From positions 3,596,001 to 3,660,000 of the forward strand of contig NZ_CP023689.1 of the NCBI RefSeq assembly GCF_008704715.1: 64,000 nt of DNA, written 5' to 3'. The translations under genes and the position numbers were made by a program. The stretch is from Streptomyces chartreusis (GTDB lineage: Bacteria > Actinomycetota > Actinomycetes > Streptomycetales > Streptomycetaceae). This document shows positions 52,098-61,134 of the stretch, one piece after another. The stretch's first letter is position 1, and each line of letters starts with the position of its first letter. Below the pieces are notes generated by a model. It had not been told where the DNA came from and searched no databases. It saw only the letters and a list, made by a program, of their open reading frames with translations.

Positions 52098-54398
52098 TCA
52101 CGCCCGTTCCGTCGCGGGCGTGGCCGGTGTCTTGGTCGGTGTCGTGGTCGCTGCCGTGGCCGGTGTCGTGCCCAGCCGTGCCTGTTCCTCCTCGACGATG
52201 CGGCGGGCCAGGTTGATGTCCGAGATGTCGACGGCGTCCGGGGTGGCCTCGGCGACCGCGCTGCGGCGGGCGTAGGCGTCGAACAGGCGGGACTTGTTCT
52301 CCAGCATCCGCACCAGGCGTTCGTCCACGCCGCCGGTGCAGAGCAGTCGGTGCACCTGGACCGAGCGGACCTGGCCCATGCGGTGGGCGCGGGCGACCGC
52401 CTGGTGTTCGACGGTGGGCTTGAGCTGCGGCTCGCAGAGGATGACGACGGAGGCGGCCTGCATGTTGAGGCCCACGCCACCGGCCTCGATCTGCGCGAGC
52501 AGGACGGCGTGGCCGGGCGCAGCGGCGAAGTCGTCGACGAGCTGCTGTCGCCGGGCGGGCGGCACGCTGCCGGAGATGGGCCCGAAGAGCCGGGCCGTCG
52601 TCCTGTCGGTGTCCGTCTTGTCGGCGTCCACCGTCTTATCGGCGTCCACCGCCTCCGCTGCCTCCGCCGCCTCCGCTGCCGGAACCGTGCCGTCCGCGAG
52701 GGCCTTCTGTGCCGCAGCCAGGACGTCGCGGAAGGCCGAGAACACCACGACCTTGAGGCCGTTCTCGGCGGCCTCGGCGGCGATCTCGCGCAGCCGGTCC
52801 AGCTTCGCCGACCGCTCCGGACGCGCGTACGCAGCCCTGCGCATGGCCATGAAGTTCCCGGCGCGCACGGCCTCGCGGTACGCCTCCTCGTCCTGCGCGC
52901 TGGGCTCCTCCCACTCGTCCGTGTGCTGGAGCGCGGGGAGTTCGGTGAGCACGTCCTGCTGGTTGCGGCGCAGATAGACCGGGGCGACCGCCTTCCGGAA
53001 CGCCTTGGAGCCCGCCACGCCGTCGTGCTCGTCGATGCTCTCGGCCAGTTCGGGCTGGAGTATCCGCACCAGGCAGCGGAACTCCTCGACGCGGTTCTCC
53101 ATGGGCGTACCGGTCAGGAACAGCACCCGGTCGCAGTGCCCCGCCCACTCGGAGACGGCCATCGAGCGGCGGGTCTGCGGGTTCTTCACGAAGTGCGCCT
53201 CGTCGACGACGAGCATGCCCAGTTCGCCGCGGCCTGGCACCGGGAACCCGCGCAGGGCGTCGAAGGTGGTGACCGCGACGCCGCCCCGCCCTTTCCAGTC
53301 GGCGAACGCCTCCTGCCGGTCCGGGCCGTGCAACGGCGTCACCCGCAGTGCGCTGCGCTTCTCGATCTCCCGGGTCCAGTTGATGAGCACACTGGCCGGG
53401 CAGACGACCAGGAAGTGGCTCTGTCCCTCACCGGCGAGGTGCGCGAGCGCGGCGATGGCCTGGATCGTCTTGCCGAGTCCCATCTCGTCGCCGAGGATCA
53501 CGCGGCGCTGGGCGAGCGCGAAGCGGGTGCCGAAGGCCTGGTAGCCGCGCAGGGAGACCCGGCGGTGGGTGTCGTCGAGCGTCTGGGTCCTGACCCGCTC
53601 GGCCACCTCGTCCGGCAGGAACCCCTCGGCCGCCGCCGGGTCGGGAGCGCGGCCCGAGAGCTCGGCGAGCAGCCCGTAGTACTCGGCGGAACGGAGCTCG
53701 AAGTCGACCAGCGCGGCCACCTCGGACTCCGGGCGGCGCAGCAGGTCGACCGAGGCCTGGGCGAGCAGTTGCGGCACCTCGTCCCGGTCGGCCTGTTCGG
53801 TGACGGCGCGGACCTCGGCCAGAGCCGTCAGCGCGCGTTCCCGTCCGGCCCGGCCCGCGAGCAGCATGCGCAGTCGCCCGGACGTCGGTGCCGCGTCGGC
53901 CAGCGGCGGTCCGAGCCGCTTGGTGAACGTGCCGGCCGTGTCGACGGCCCGGCGCGCCTCGGGGCCCGCCTCCACCAGGACGTTGAGCGCGACGACCAGT
54001 GCGGTGGTGCGGGGCTCCGGCCGGTCCACGTCGATGTGCACGGCGATGGTCTCGCGCACGGCGTCGGCGATCCGGCGGGCGGCGGCCACCGTCTGGTCGG
54101 CCGTCTGCTGTCCGACGCCGGGCAGTTGCCGCAGCCGGTAGGAACCGGCGTCCAGGACCTGCCCGACCGTGCGGAACCCGCCCTTCTCCACCTCGCCCAG
54201 CCGCAGCCTGCCCTCGGTGAGGTCCTTCAGCCGGGCGACCGGGATGGCGTCCAGTTCGGTGCGGGCCAGGTCGTCGTGGATCGGTTCCAGGGCGGCGCGT
54301 ACGGCCTCGACGGCCCGCGCGTGATCGTCGACGACGGCCTGCGCCGCCTCGAACAGCCGCCGGCCCCGGGCCACCGCCTCCCGCTCGCTCCGCCCCAT
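52098..54398 (-). CDS. SNF2-family DEAD/DEAH helicase-like ATPase with HhH motif (766 aa)
   Basis: Double-stranded-DNA translocase. The N-terminal 200 residues include a helix-hairpin-helix (LRQLPGVGQQTADQTVAAA, ~110) that should contact DNA. The helicase core begins SLRGYQAFGTRFAL with Walker A DEMGLGKT (~305), motif Ia PASVLINW, DEAH box VVDEAHFVKN (~400), motif III LFLTGTPMENR, and in lobe 2 VVVFSAFRDVL, QIEAGGVGLNMQAASVVILCEPQLKPTVEHQAVARAHRMGQ (motifs V-VI). Lobe 2 carries an unusual AEAAEAAEAVDADKTVDADKTDTDRTT insert, and the C-terminus is Thr/Pro low complexity. Such proteins occur both as housekeeping and as defence-island ATPases; no nuclease or methylase partner lies nearby. Confidence 0.92.
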   Translation of the reverse strand: MGRSEREAVARGRRLFEAAQAVVDDHARAVEAVRAALEPIHDDLARTELDAIPVARLKDLTEGRLRLGEVEKGGFRTVGQVLDAGSYRLRQLPGVGQQTADQTVAAARRIADAVRETIAVHIDVDRPEPRTTALVVALNVLVEAGPEARRAVDTAGTFTKRLGPPLADAAPTSGRLRMLLAGRAGRERALTALAEVRAVTEQADRDEVPQLLAQASVDLLRRPESEVAALVDFELRSAEYYGLLAELSGRAPDPAAAEGFLPDEVAERVRTQTLDDTHRRVSLRGYQAFGTRFALAQRRVILGDEMGLGKTIQAIAALAHLAGEGQSHFLVVCPASVLINWTREIEKRSALRVTPLHGPDRQEAFADWKGRGGVAVTTFDALRGFPVPGRGELGMLVVDEAHFVKNPQTRRSMAVSEWAGHCDRVLFLTGTPMENRVEEFRCLVRILQPELAESIDEHDGVAGSKAFRKAVAPVYLRRNQQDVLTELPALQHTDEWEEPSAQDEEAYREAVRAGNFMAMRRAAYARPERSAKLDRLREIAAEAAENGLKVVVFSAFRDVLAAAQKALADGTVPAAEAAEAAEAVDADKTVDADKTDTDRTTARLFGPISGSVPPARRQQLVDDFAAAPGHAVLLAQIEAGGVGLNMQAASVVILCEPQLKPTVEHQAVARAHRMGQVRSVQVHRLLCTGGVDERLVRMLENKSRLFDAYARRSAVAEATPDAVDISDINLARRIVEEEQARLGTTPATAATTTPTKTPATPATERA

Positions 54399-54876
54399 GA
54401 CGCCCCGCCCCTCTCGCCCCTCCCACCGCGTCCCCGCATCCTGCCACCCCTGGGACGACGGTGCCCCGGCCTGCCGGCGTAAGGCGTCCGACCTCCCCCT
54501 GTCGCCCCCGCGCCCTCAGATCCCCCTTCGGATCTGCGCGAGTATCGACTCGTCGGTGAGCGCCCAGTCCAACGCCGCCCGTTCGGCGTCCCAGACCAGC
54601 GTGCCGTCGATCCAGCCGATCAGCAGGATGTCCACCGACCGGTGGGTGAGCCACGAGCCGACCTCCTACCTCACCCACGGAGACGCTGCCGCCGAACGCC
54701 ACGCCATCACCACGAGCCACCGGGACCGGATGGTCCACGGCCCCCTGTCGTACGCTCTGGGGCCCGGCGCCGGGCCGTGCTCCTACGGCACGACGACGAA
54801 TCGGCCACCGCGCGCGGCAGTTCGGAACCCGGGGGTACCCCTGGAAGGGACCGCGTGCGAGAACGGAGGGACGAAG
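54399..54876. other. Non-coding stretch between SNF2 gene and SLOG gene
   Basis: 478 bases with no intact gene. It contains a C-terminal gene fragment on the minus strand (54516-54665, see separate entry), and the ribosome site of the SLOG gene at its right end. The rest shows open frames in several directions because of GC bias, but none has a start signal. The promoter of the SLOG/2TM pair should lie here; I could not place a -35/-10. Confidence 0.4.
54516..54665 (-). pseudogene. C-terminal fragment of an unidentified gene
   Basis: A 49-codon open stretch bounded upstream by an in-frame TAG reads WLTHRSVDILLIGWIDGTLV and then WDAERAALDWALTDESILAQ and IRRGI before a TGA. Composition and third-position GC look coding, but there is no ribosome site and the only internal start would be a GTG giving 39 residues. 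Best read as the tail of a gene whose 5' part was lost. Family not recognised. Confidence 0.35.
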
Positions 54877-55761
54877 ATGCCTGATGCCCCGTCAATACCT
54901 GGTGTTCCCTCGGCCGATGTCCCGCCGACCGGTGCCTTGGAGGGCCTCCGGATCGGCATCTCGGTCGGCGCGAGTGCGGACCTGGACCGACTCGGCCTGG
55001 AGGAGACCCGTTTCCGCACGCTCCTCGGTGAACTCGCGCGCCTCGTCGTCTCAGCGGGCGGCGGTCTGGCCTACGGCGGAAATCTGGGCCAGGGCGGCTA
55101 CACCCGGTTCCTGGTCGAGCAGCTGCGGGAGCACGCTCCGTCCTCCCGCCCCCTGCTCAACACCCTCGCCTGGACCGAGCATCGCAAGCTGCCGTTGTCG
55201 GAACTCGTCGACCAGCGCGAGCGGTTCGGCCGGTACGCCGAGATCGTGTGCCTGAGCATCGACGGCGACCCCGTGGATCCCGCCGAGGGCCGGGGCGAGG
55301 ACCCCGTACTCGAATCCGACCCCGAGACGGCTCGTCGCTCGCTGACCGGCATGCGCCGCCACCTCATGCGCCAGGTGGACGCGCACCTGATCCTCGGCGG
55401 CAGGCGCGGCGGCTTCCTGGGAACTCTGCCGGGGCTCGTGGAGGAGACACTGCTGGCTCTCAAGGCGGACCTGCCCGTCTACCCGGCGGCCGGCTACGGC
55501 GGAGTCACCGCCGACATCTCAGGGGCACTGGGCGTCGACGGCGCGCCGGACATCCAAGGACCGTCGGACGCCACACCCCCGGACCCTCGTCTCCTCGACG
55601 GTCTCGACCGGCTACGGCAGTTCACCGCCTCGCCCGACTGGACGGGCCTGCGCAACGGCCTCACCGCCGACGAGAACGAACGGCTCGCCGGCACCCGGTC
55701 CCCCGGCGAGATCGCCGAGCTGGCGAGCCTCGGTCTGGGGCGACTGCGCCGCGGCACCTGA
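54877..55761 (+). CDS. SLOG-superfamily (LOG/Smf-DprA-like Rossmann) protein (294 aa)
   Basis: Predicted nucleotide-binding or nucleotide-processing protein. GLRIGISVGASADLDRLGL starts the fold; LVVSAGGGLAYGGNLGQGGYTRFLVEQL is the glycine-rich ligand loop; MRQVDAHLILGGRRGGFLGTLPGLVEETLLALKADLPVYPAAGYGG matches the LOG-type GGxGTxxE-like loop. SLOG domains occur in cytokinin-activating LOG proteins, DprA and predicted conflict systems, where they sense or make nucleotide derivatives. GGAGGGACGAAG precedes the ATG. Followed after 71 nt by a two-helix membrane protein in the same direction, a pairing like the SLOG/2TM effector arrangement predicted by comparative genomics. Family by motif only. 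Confidence 0.72.
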   Translation: MPDAPSIPGVPSADVPPTGALEGLRIGISVGASADLDRLGLEETRFRTLLGELARLVVSAGGGLAYGGNLGQGGYTRFLVEQLREHAPSSRPLLNTLAWTEHRKLPLSELVDQRERFGRYAEIVCLSIDGDPVDPAEGRGEDPVLESDPETARRSLTGMRRHLMRQVDAHLILGGRRGGFLGTLPGLVEETLLALKADLPVYPAAGYGGVTADISGALGVDGAPDIQGPSDATPPDPRLLDGLDRLRQFTASPDWTGLRNGLTADENERLAGTRSPGEIAELASLGLGRLRRGT

Positions 55762-55832
55762 CCAGGTAGGTTCCCCACCGGCAGGGATGAACTGTCAGTG
55801 GCGCGCTACGAGTTGGGGAAGGGGCGCGAAAG

Positions 55833-56585
55833 GTGACGGTACGAGGGAGGTGGACCGTCGCTGCGGCGGTACGCACGGCCGGGCGGGCGGTGCTGGCCGC
55901 GGCCGTGGGCGGCGTCGTCGGTGTCGCCGCGTACTCCATCAGCCAGACCGGGGGCCAGCTGCTCTCCGTCGTGGTCGGCGGCGTGGTCGGCATCGCCCTG
56001 GTGCTGGGCGCCGACGTCTATCGCAAGTCGGTCCAGTTGACCGAGGTGCGGCTCGTCCTCCCGGGCAGCGAGATGACGTTCAGGACCAACACGGACATGC
56101 GGCAGGCGGCCCTGCGCATGTTCTTCCAGGCCGCGACACGCGTGGCGACCCGTCCGTTGGACGACGGAAGCGGCAATCTGCGCGAGACACTGACCTCGCT
56201 CAAGACGCTGTTCGACATGTACCGCGAGCCCTTGGAGTCCGAAGGTTCCCCGCCTCCGCCAACCGAGGGCGACTCCGTCCATGAACTCGTCCTGGACATC
56301 CTCAACTTCGAGCTCGCGCCGTTCCTGGCCGTCTGGCACCCCCGGCTGCGTGCCTTCGAGGAGGCCCACCCCGAAATGGACGAGACGGCCTGGCCCGACA
56401 ACGCGGAGTTCCGCCGGTCCCTGCGCGAACTCCAGCAGAACCTGCGCCCGTACATCATCGGTCTCGGCGAGATCGCGGGCATCCGCGACCCCGAGCGTCA
56501 CCTGCGCAGGTCCGCCTGGCACACCACCCAGCACGCCGACGGCGTCCCCGAACAGAACACACCGCGGCGCTCCACACCGACCTGA
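55833..56585 (+). CDS. Two-helix membrane protein with cytosolic helical domain (250 aa), SLOG partner
   Basis: Not a family I can name with certainty. Two helices close together, VRTAGRAVLAAAVGGVVGVAAYSI (~12-35) and LLSVVVGGVVGIALVLGADVY (~39-59), share the AVGGVVGVA/VVGGVVGIA pattern and form a hairpin. About 190 cytosolic, mostly helical residues follow (MRQAALRMFFQAATRVATRPL, ETLTSLKTLFDMYREPL, ELVLDILNFELAPFLAVWHPRLRAFEEAHPE). Topology resembles SLATT-type 2TM effectors (SMODS- and SLOG-associating 2TM). Start GTG 55833 with AAGGGG about 9 nt upstream. Probably cotranscribed with the SLOG gene. A pore- or membrane-disrupting effector is a hypothesis. Confidence 0.7.
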   Translation: MTVRGRWTVAAAVRTAGRAVLAAAVGGVVGVAAYSISQTGGQLLSVVVGGVVGIALVLGADVYRKSVQLTEVRLVLPGSEMTFRTNTDMRQAALRMFFQAATRVATRPLDDGSGNLRETLTSLKTLFDMYREPLESEGSPPPPTEGDSVHELVLDILNFELAPFLAVWHPRLRAFEEAHPEMDETAWPDNAEFRRSLRELQQNLRPYIIGLGEIAGIRDPERHLRRSAWHTTQHADGVPEQNTPRRSTPT

Positions 56586-56610
56586 CGCCCGCACGCAGGT
56601 GCTCCGCCGC

Positions 56611-58029
56611 TCACAGCGGCCAGGCAGCCAGCAGATCACCAGGCCCGTACGCCGCATCCAACCCCCCGCAGTCCACCCCGCGCCGCGACACCGCAACGAC
56701 CGGCACGGGTTCGTCGGTGAGGACGGCTCGGTGGCGGTGGAGGGCTGCCAGGTCGTGTCGGTCGAAGGGGGATCGCTCCAGCCACTTGATGGAGCCGACG
56801 AAGAGCAACTCCTTGGCGACGGGGGCGCGGTCGGCGCCGACGATGTCGATCTCGACGTCGTTGGTGCGGGTCCAGTAGCCGCCCACCGTGGGGGCCGCCG
56901 GGAGCCGGTCGTCGGGCAGGATCCGGGCCAGCGCCTCGCGGACGAGCGGTTCGACCGCCCGGCCGCGCCAGGTGGTCCAGTTCTCCCGGATCCGCGCCAG
57001 GGTCAGATCGCCCCGCCCCCGCTCGATCTCCTGCATGGACGGCCCGAGCTGGTGCAGCCAGAACCGCAGGTAGGGATCCGTCACCCGGTAGCGGCGGTCC
57101 TTCGACGCCCGCAGCGACACGGGCAGTTCCGCGGCGACGATCCGCTTCTCCGTGAGCAGTTCCAGCGCCCGTTGCAGTGGCGTCGCCCCGATCCCGCCGG
57201 CCGCGCGGGCGATGTTGGTGAAGGTCCGCTCGCCGCTGCCGATCGCCGCCAGCACCGTACGTGCCTGCGCCTGCGGGGGGAACTCGGCGGCCAGCGAGCG
57301 CTCGGCCGACACGAGCAGGGCCGAGACCGGGTCGCTCAGCGCCTCGCCGAGGAAGTCCCACAGTCCCGCCCCTTGCGGCCACTCCGCGCAGATCAGCGGC
57401 AGCCCACCCGTGACGAGCGCGGCGTCGAAGGCGTCCGCCGGCTCGAGTCCCAGCATCCGCCCCACCTCGGCGGGGTTCAGCGGCCCGAGCACCATCTCCC
57501 GACCGCGCTGGTGGAAGGGGCGTCCATAGCTGTTCAGCGCCTCCATCATCGACAGATCCGAGCCGATGAGGACGAGCAGTACGGGCTTGGTCTCCAGCAC
57601 CCGGTCCCAGGCCCGCTGAAGCATCCCCTCGAAGGCCCCGCCGGCGTCCATCAGATATGGCACCTCGTCGATGACCAGCACACTCGCCCGGTCGGAGGGC
57701 AGCGCCGCGGCCAGCACATCGAATGCGGCGTCCCAGCTCTCCGGGCGCGCGGCCGCCACCAGCTGCGCCAGCGGCAGCGTCGACGCCTGGGCGTCCCGGG
57801 CCAGCCGGGCCAGATCGTCCCCGGGTGACGCACCCGTGGCCGCGTAGAACAAGAACGGCGCTCCGGAGCGCTCCACGAACCGCTCGACCAGCCGCGACTT
57901 CCCCACCCGGCGCCGCCCGCGCAGCATCACGCACCGCCCGGGCCGCTCCCCACCGAGCCCCGCCGCGACCTTCTGGAGCTCCCGCTCCAGCGTCGCCAGC
58001 TCGTGCCGACGCCCCACGAAGTCCACCAC
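56611..58029 (-). CDS. DUF234-type AAA ATPase with C-terminal nuclease-like domain (472 aa)
   Basis: Archaeal-type ATPase family. FVGRRHELATLERELQ opens the ATPase, Walker A LRGRRRVGKSRLVERF, Walker B VLVIDEVPYLMD, and sensor region LLVLIGSDLSMMEAL follow. A winged-helix middle (FTNIARAAGGIGATPLQRALELLTEKRIV, RYRVTDPYLRFWLHQL) leads to the C-terminal DUF234 segment GYWTRTNDVEIDIVGADRAPVAKEL with LLFVGSIKW, which resembles a PD-(D/E)xK nuclease core, except that the Glu of ExK is Ser. GGAGGT 9 nt upstream supports GTG 58029; GTG 58035 is too close to that site. Role unknown; such ATPases are often found in mobile or defence contexts. Preceded by a striking operator. Confidence 0.83.
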   Translation of the reverse strand: MVDFVGRRHELATLERELQKVAAGLGGERPGRCVMLRGRRRVGKSRLVERFVERSGAPFLFYAATGASPGDDLARLARDAQASTLPLAQLVAAARPESWDAAFDVLAAALPSDRASVLVIDEVPYLMDAGGAFEGMLQRAWDRVLETKPVLLVLIGSDLSMMEALNSYGRPFHQRGREMVLGPLNPAEVGRMLGLEPADAFDAALVTGGLPLICAEWPQGAGLWDFLGEALSDPVSALLVSAERSLAAEFPPQAQARTVLAAIGSGERTFTNIARAAGGIGATPLQRALELLTEKRIVAAELPVSLRASKDRRYRVTDPYLRFWLHQLGPSMQEIERGRGDLTLARIRENWTTWRGRAVEPLVREALARILPDDRLPAAPTVGGYWTRTNDVEIDIVGADRAPVAKELLFVGSIKWLERSPFDRHDLAALHRHRAVLTDEPVPVVAVSRRGVDCGGLDAAYGPGDLLAAWPL

Positions 58030-58055
58030 GCCCACCGACCTCCAGCCCGACCAAA

Positions 58056-58090
58056 CTAACAACGACGTTAGTAACATTCATGTTAGCAAC
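58056..58090. promoter_or_regulatory. AT-rich palindromic operator upstream of the DUF234 ATPase gene
   Basis: CTAAC-AACGAC-GTTAG (58056-58071) abuts TAACAT-TC-ATGTTA (58072-58085), itself extended to GTT...AAC at 58067-58090. These two overlapping inverted repeats lie 27-61 nt before the start codon, in a stretch much richer in A/T than its surroundings. Likely repressor binding site, with the promoter inside it. No regulator gene is adjacent. Confidence 0.7.
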
Positions 58091-58139
58091 ATGCACGGAC
58101 GGAGGCAGGAGGGTAGAGATAGAGGGCCGGAGAACGACC

Positions 58140-58170
58140 AGGGGCCCGACCGCGAAACGGCCGGACCCCT
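58140..58170. terminator. Probable hairpin terminator between ychF and ATPase gene region
   Basis: AGGGGCCCGACCG pairs with its downstream complement around a CGAAA loop with two mismatches. It lies 29 nt past the ychF stop on the minus strand. No T-tract. CTGATC (58171-58176) and GATCAG (58190-58195) make a second small stem between it and the stop. Confidence 0.5.
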
Positions 58171-58198
58171 CTGATCTGCGTATTTGCCGGATCAGTGA

Positions 58199-59287
<1,089 letters not shown>

Positions 59288-59636
59288 GTTGCGACTTCCC
59301 GTACGTGAGAGGACTTCTGGGGCTGGGCTGGGGCCCGGTCCTTCTTCGATCTTCGATGCAGATGACGCGGATGCACGGGCCGATCCACCAGTCTACGGCG
59401 TACCGGGCCCGGCCCCGGCGCCCCGTCGAACAGGTGGCCAAGGTCCGCCCCCGGGCGTGTCTGAGGGCCGATCGGCCACATGATCCGACCTAGGTTGGTG
59501 CAGAAGAGCAGCAGGACAGGACGCGACCTGCCGGCCGTGGAACGGGCACGGGGTCGCGTGGGGTGAGGGCCGGGTCGCGCCAGAGCGGTGCCGGTTCGCG
59601 CCGGGCGATGGCGGTCTTCCGCCGGACGGGGACAGT
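59288..59636. promoter_or_regulatory. Divergent region between ychF and DUF6542-type gene
   Basis: 349 bases without a gene. Minus strand: TAGACT at 59390-59395, a candidate ychF -10 without clear -35. Plus strand: TAGGTT at 59491-59496, a candidate -10 for the membrane-protein gene. A 12-bp perfect palindrome GGCCGATCGGCC lies at 59466-59477 between them. The remainder is ordinary GC-rich sequence. Confidence 0.4.
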
Positions 59637-60359
59637 GTGGAGCGGGGCGAGAGTCGTACGAGGCGCGGCGAGGGCCGATTCCTGAGGGAGGGCGACAGCG
59701 GCGGAAGCGGGCGGGGCGGCTCGGGGCCGTCCGGTGAGTGGCCGGCCCGGGCGTCCCGGGCCGGTGCCGCCGACGACGACGCCAAGGCCGCCGCCCGTGC
59801 CGCCAGAGCCGCTCGGCTCGCGAAAGCCCGGGCCTCCCGCGACGCCGCGTCCCCCAGGCCAGCCCGCTCCACCCGCCCCGGCCCGCAGCGCCGGCCACGT
59901 TCGGAACAAGCCGCGGCGGTACGGCGGCCGGCCCCGGAGCCTGCGCCCGCACGCCGGTTTCCCGACCCCCGGCTCACCGGACTCGGCAGCGGTCTGTTCT
60001 GCGGGGCCGTGATGCTGGTGCTCGGCTATTTCGACTCGCTGCTGTTCGGGTCGCTGACGCTGTACAGCGTGCTGTTCCTGCCGGTGTGCGCGCTGACCGC
60101 GCTCTGGGTGCGCGAGGGCGATCTGCTGACCGCGCCGGTGGTCGTACCGATCGCGTTCGCGGTGGGGCTGCTTCCGGTGGCCGACAGCGGCGGCGGATTC
60201 AGCGGCCGGCTGATGGGGATCGTCAGCGCCCTCGCCACAGAGGCCGGATGGCTGTACGGCGGGACGCTGATCGCCGGTGTCGTGGTGCTCGTGCGCCGAG
60301 TGCGCCTGATCGCCCGGCGGGTGGCAGCACGCCGCCGGACGAGCGTGAGCGGCGGCTAG
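59637..60359 (+). CDS. DUF6542-type membrane protein (240 aa)
   Basis: Membrane protein of unknown function. Residues 1-105 are a disordered Arg/Ala/Gly/Pro-rich cytosolic tail (DDDAKAAARAARAARLAKARASRDAASPRPARSTRPG). Then come four helices: RLTGLGSGLFCGAVMLVLGYFDSLLFG, LTLYSVLFLPVCALTALWV, TAPVVVPIAFAVGLLPV, and WLYGGTLIAGVVVLVRRV, ending in basic residues. The pattern is that of DUF6542 proteins usually found beside ychF in Streptomyces. The GTG at 59637 is the first in-frame start but has no ribosome site, so the true start may be at an internal codon nearer the first helix. Its stop overlaps the ppgK stop region by 4 bp (convergent). Confidence 0.75.
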   Translation: MERGESRTRRGEGRFLREGDSGGSGRGGSGPSGEWPARASRAGAADDDAKAAARAARAARLAKARASRDAASPRPARSTRPGPQRRPRSEQAAAVRRPAPEPAPARRFPDPRLTGLGSGLFCGAVMLVLGYFDSLLFGSLTLYSVLFLPVCALTALWVREGDLLTAPVVVPIAFAVGLLPVADSGGGFSGRLMGIVSALATEAGWLYGGTLIAGVVVLVRRVRLIARRVAARRRTSVSGG

Positions 60360-61105
60360 CCGTCCCGCTCCGCCGCGTGCATCGCGGCGCCGACGATCCC
60401 GGCGTTGTTCTGGAGCTGGGCGGGCACGATCTCCGCCTTGATGTCCTCGATGTAGTGCAGGAACTTCTGGGCCTTGCGGCTCACCCCGCCGCCGATGATG
60501 AACAGCTCGGGCGAGAACAGCATCTCGACGTGCGCGAGGTACTTCCGCACCCGGTGCGCCCAGTGCTCCCAGGACAGGTCCTCGTCCTCCTTGGCCTTGC
60601 TGGACGCACGCTTCTCGGCGTCGTGGCCGTGGAGTTCGAGGTGGCCCAGCTCGGTGTTGGGGACCAGGCGGCCGTCGACGAACAGGGCGCTGCCGATGCC
60701 CGTGCCGAAGGTGAGCAGGATCACGGTGCCCTTGCGGCCGCGGCCCGCGCCGAAGTGCATCTCGGCGACGCCGGCCGCGTCCGCGTCGTTGACCACCGTC
60801 ACCGGGTGACCGCCCAGCCTGTCGCTGAACAGCGCCCGCGCGTCCGTGTCGATCCAGCTCTTGTCGACGTTGGCCGCCGTACGGATCGTGGAGCCGTCGG
60901 TGACCACACCGGGGAAGGTGAGCCCGACCGGGCCCGTCCAGCCGTAGTGCTCGACGACCTCCTTCACGCCGTCGGCGACCCCGTCGGGTGTGGCCGGTTG
61001 CGGAGTGAGCACCTTGAAGCGCTCCTGGGCCAGGTCGCCCCTGTCCAGATCCACCGGGGCGCCCTTGATCCCGGATCCACCGATGTCCAAGCCGAAGATC
61101 TGCAT
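60356..61105 (-). CDS. ppgK: Polyphosphate glucokinase (249 aa)
   Basis: ROK-family kinase phosphorylating glucose from polyphosphate (and usually ATP). FGLDIGGSGIKGAPVDLDRG is the phosphate-binding start typical of PpgK; TPQPATPDGVADGVKEVVEHYGW, GLTFPGVVTDG, NDADAAGVAEMHFGAGRGRKGTVILLTFGTGIGSALFVDG and the catalytic Asp in NDADAAG follow. The polyphosphate-enzyme helix SSKAKEDEDLSWEHWAHRVRKYL replaces the zinc-binding loop of ordinary ROK glucokinases. A TAACGT -10 stands 6 nt before the ATG, so the message is probably leaderless. In S. coelicolor it also neighbours ispH, from memory (SCO5059/SCO5058). Confidence 0.95.
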   Translation of the reverse strand: MQIFGLDIGGSGIKGAPVDLDRGDLAQERFKVLTPQPATPDGVADGVKEVVEHYGWTGPVGLTFPGVVTDGSTIRTAANVDKSWIDTDARALFSDRLGGHPVTVVNDADAAGVAEMHFGAGRGRKGTVILLTFGTGIGSALFVDGRLVPNTELGHLELHGHDAEKRASSKAKEDEDLSWEHWAHRVRKYLAHVEMLFSPELFIIGGGVSRKAQKFLHYIEDIKAEIVPAQLQNNAGIVGAAMHAAERDG

Positions 61106-61111
61106 GGCCCT

Positions 61112-61117
61112 ACGTTA
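61112..61117 (-). promoter_or_regulatory. Probable -10 element of leaderless ppgK
   Basis: TAACGT, six bases (AGGGCC), then ATG. Inferred from spacing. Confidence 0.5.
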
Positions 61118-61134
61118 CGACGGACGACTGACGG

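Noticed and set aside
52350..54482. 710-codon open frame antisense to the SNF2 gene, and a similar one antisense to the PP2C gene (36248-38224)
   Set aside because: Antisense GC-bias frames; the sense-strand genes have full sets of conserved motifs.
59466..59477. 12-bp palindrome GGCCGATCGGCC as a specific operator
   Set aside because: Short GC-rich palindromes are frequent in this genome composition; kept only as a note in the intergenic entry.
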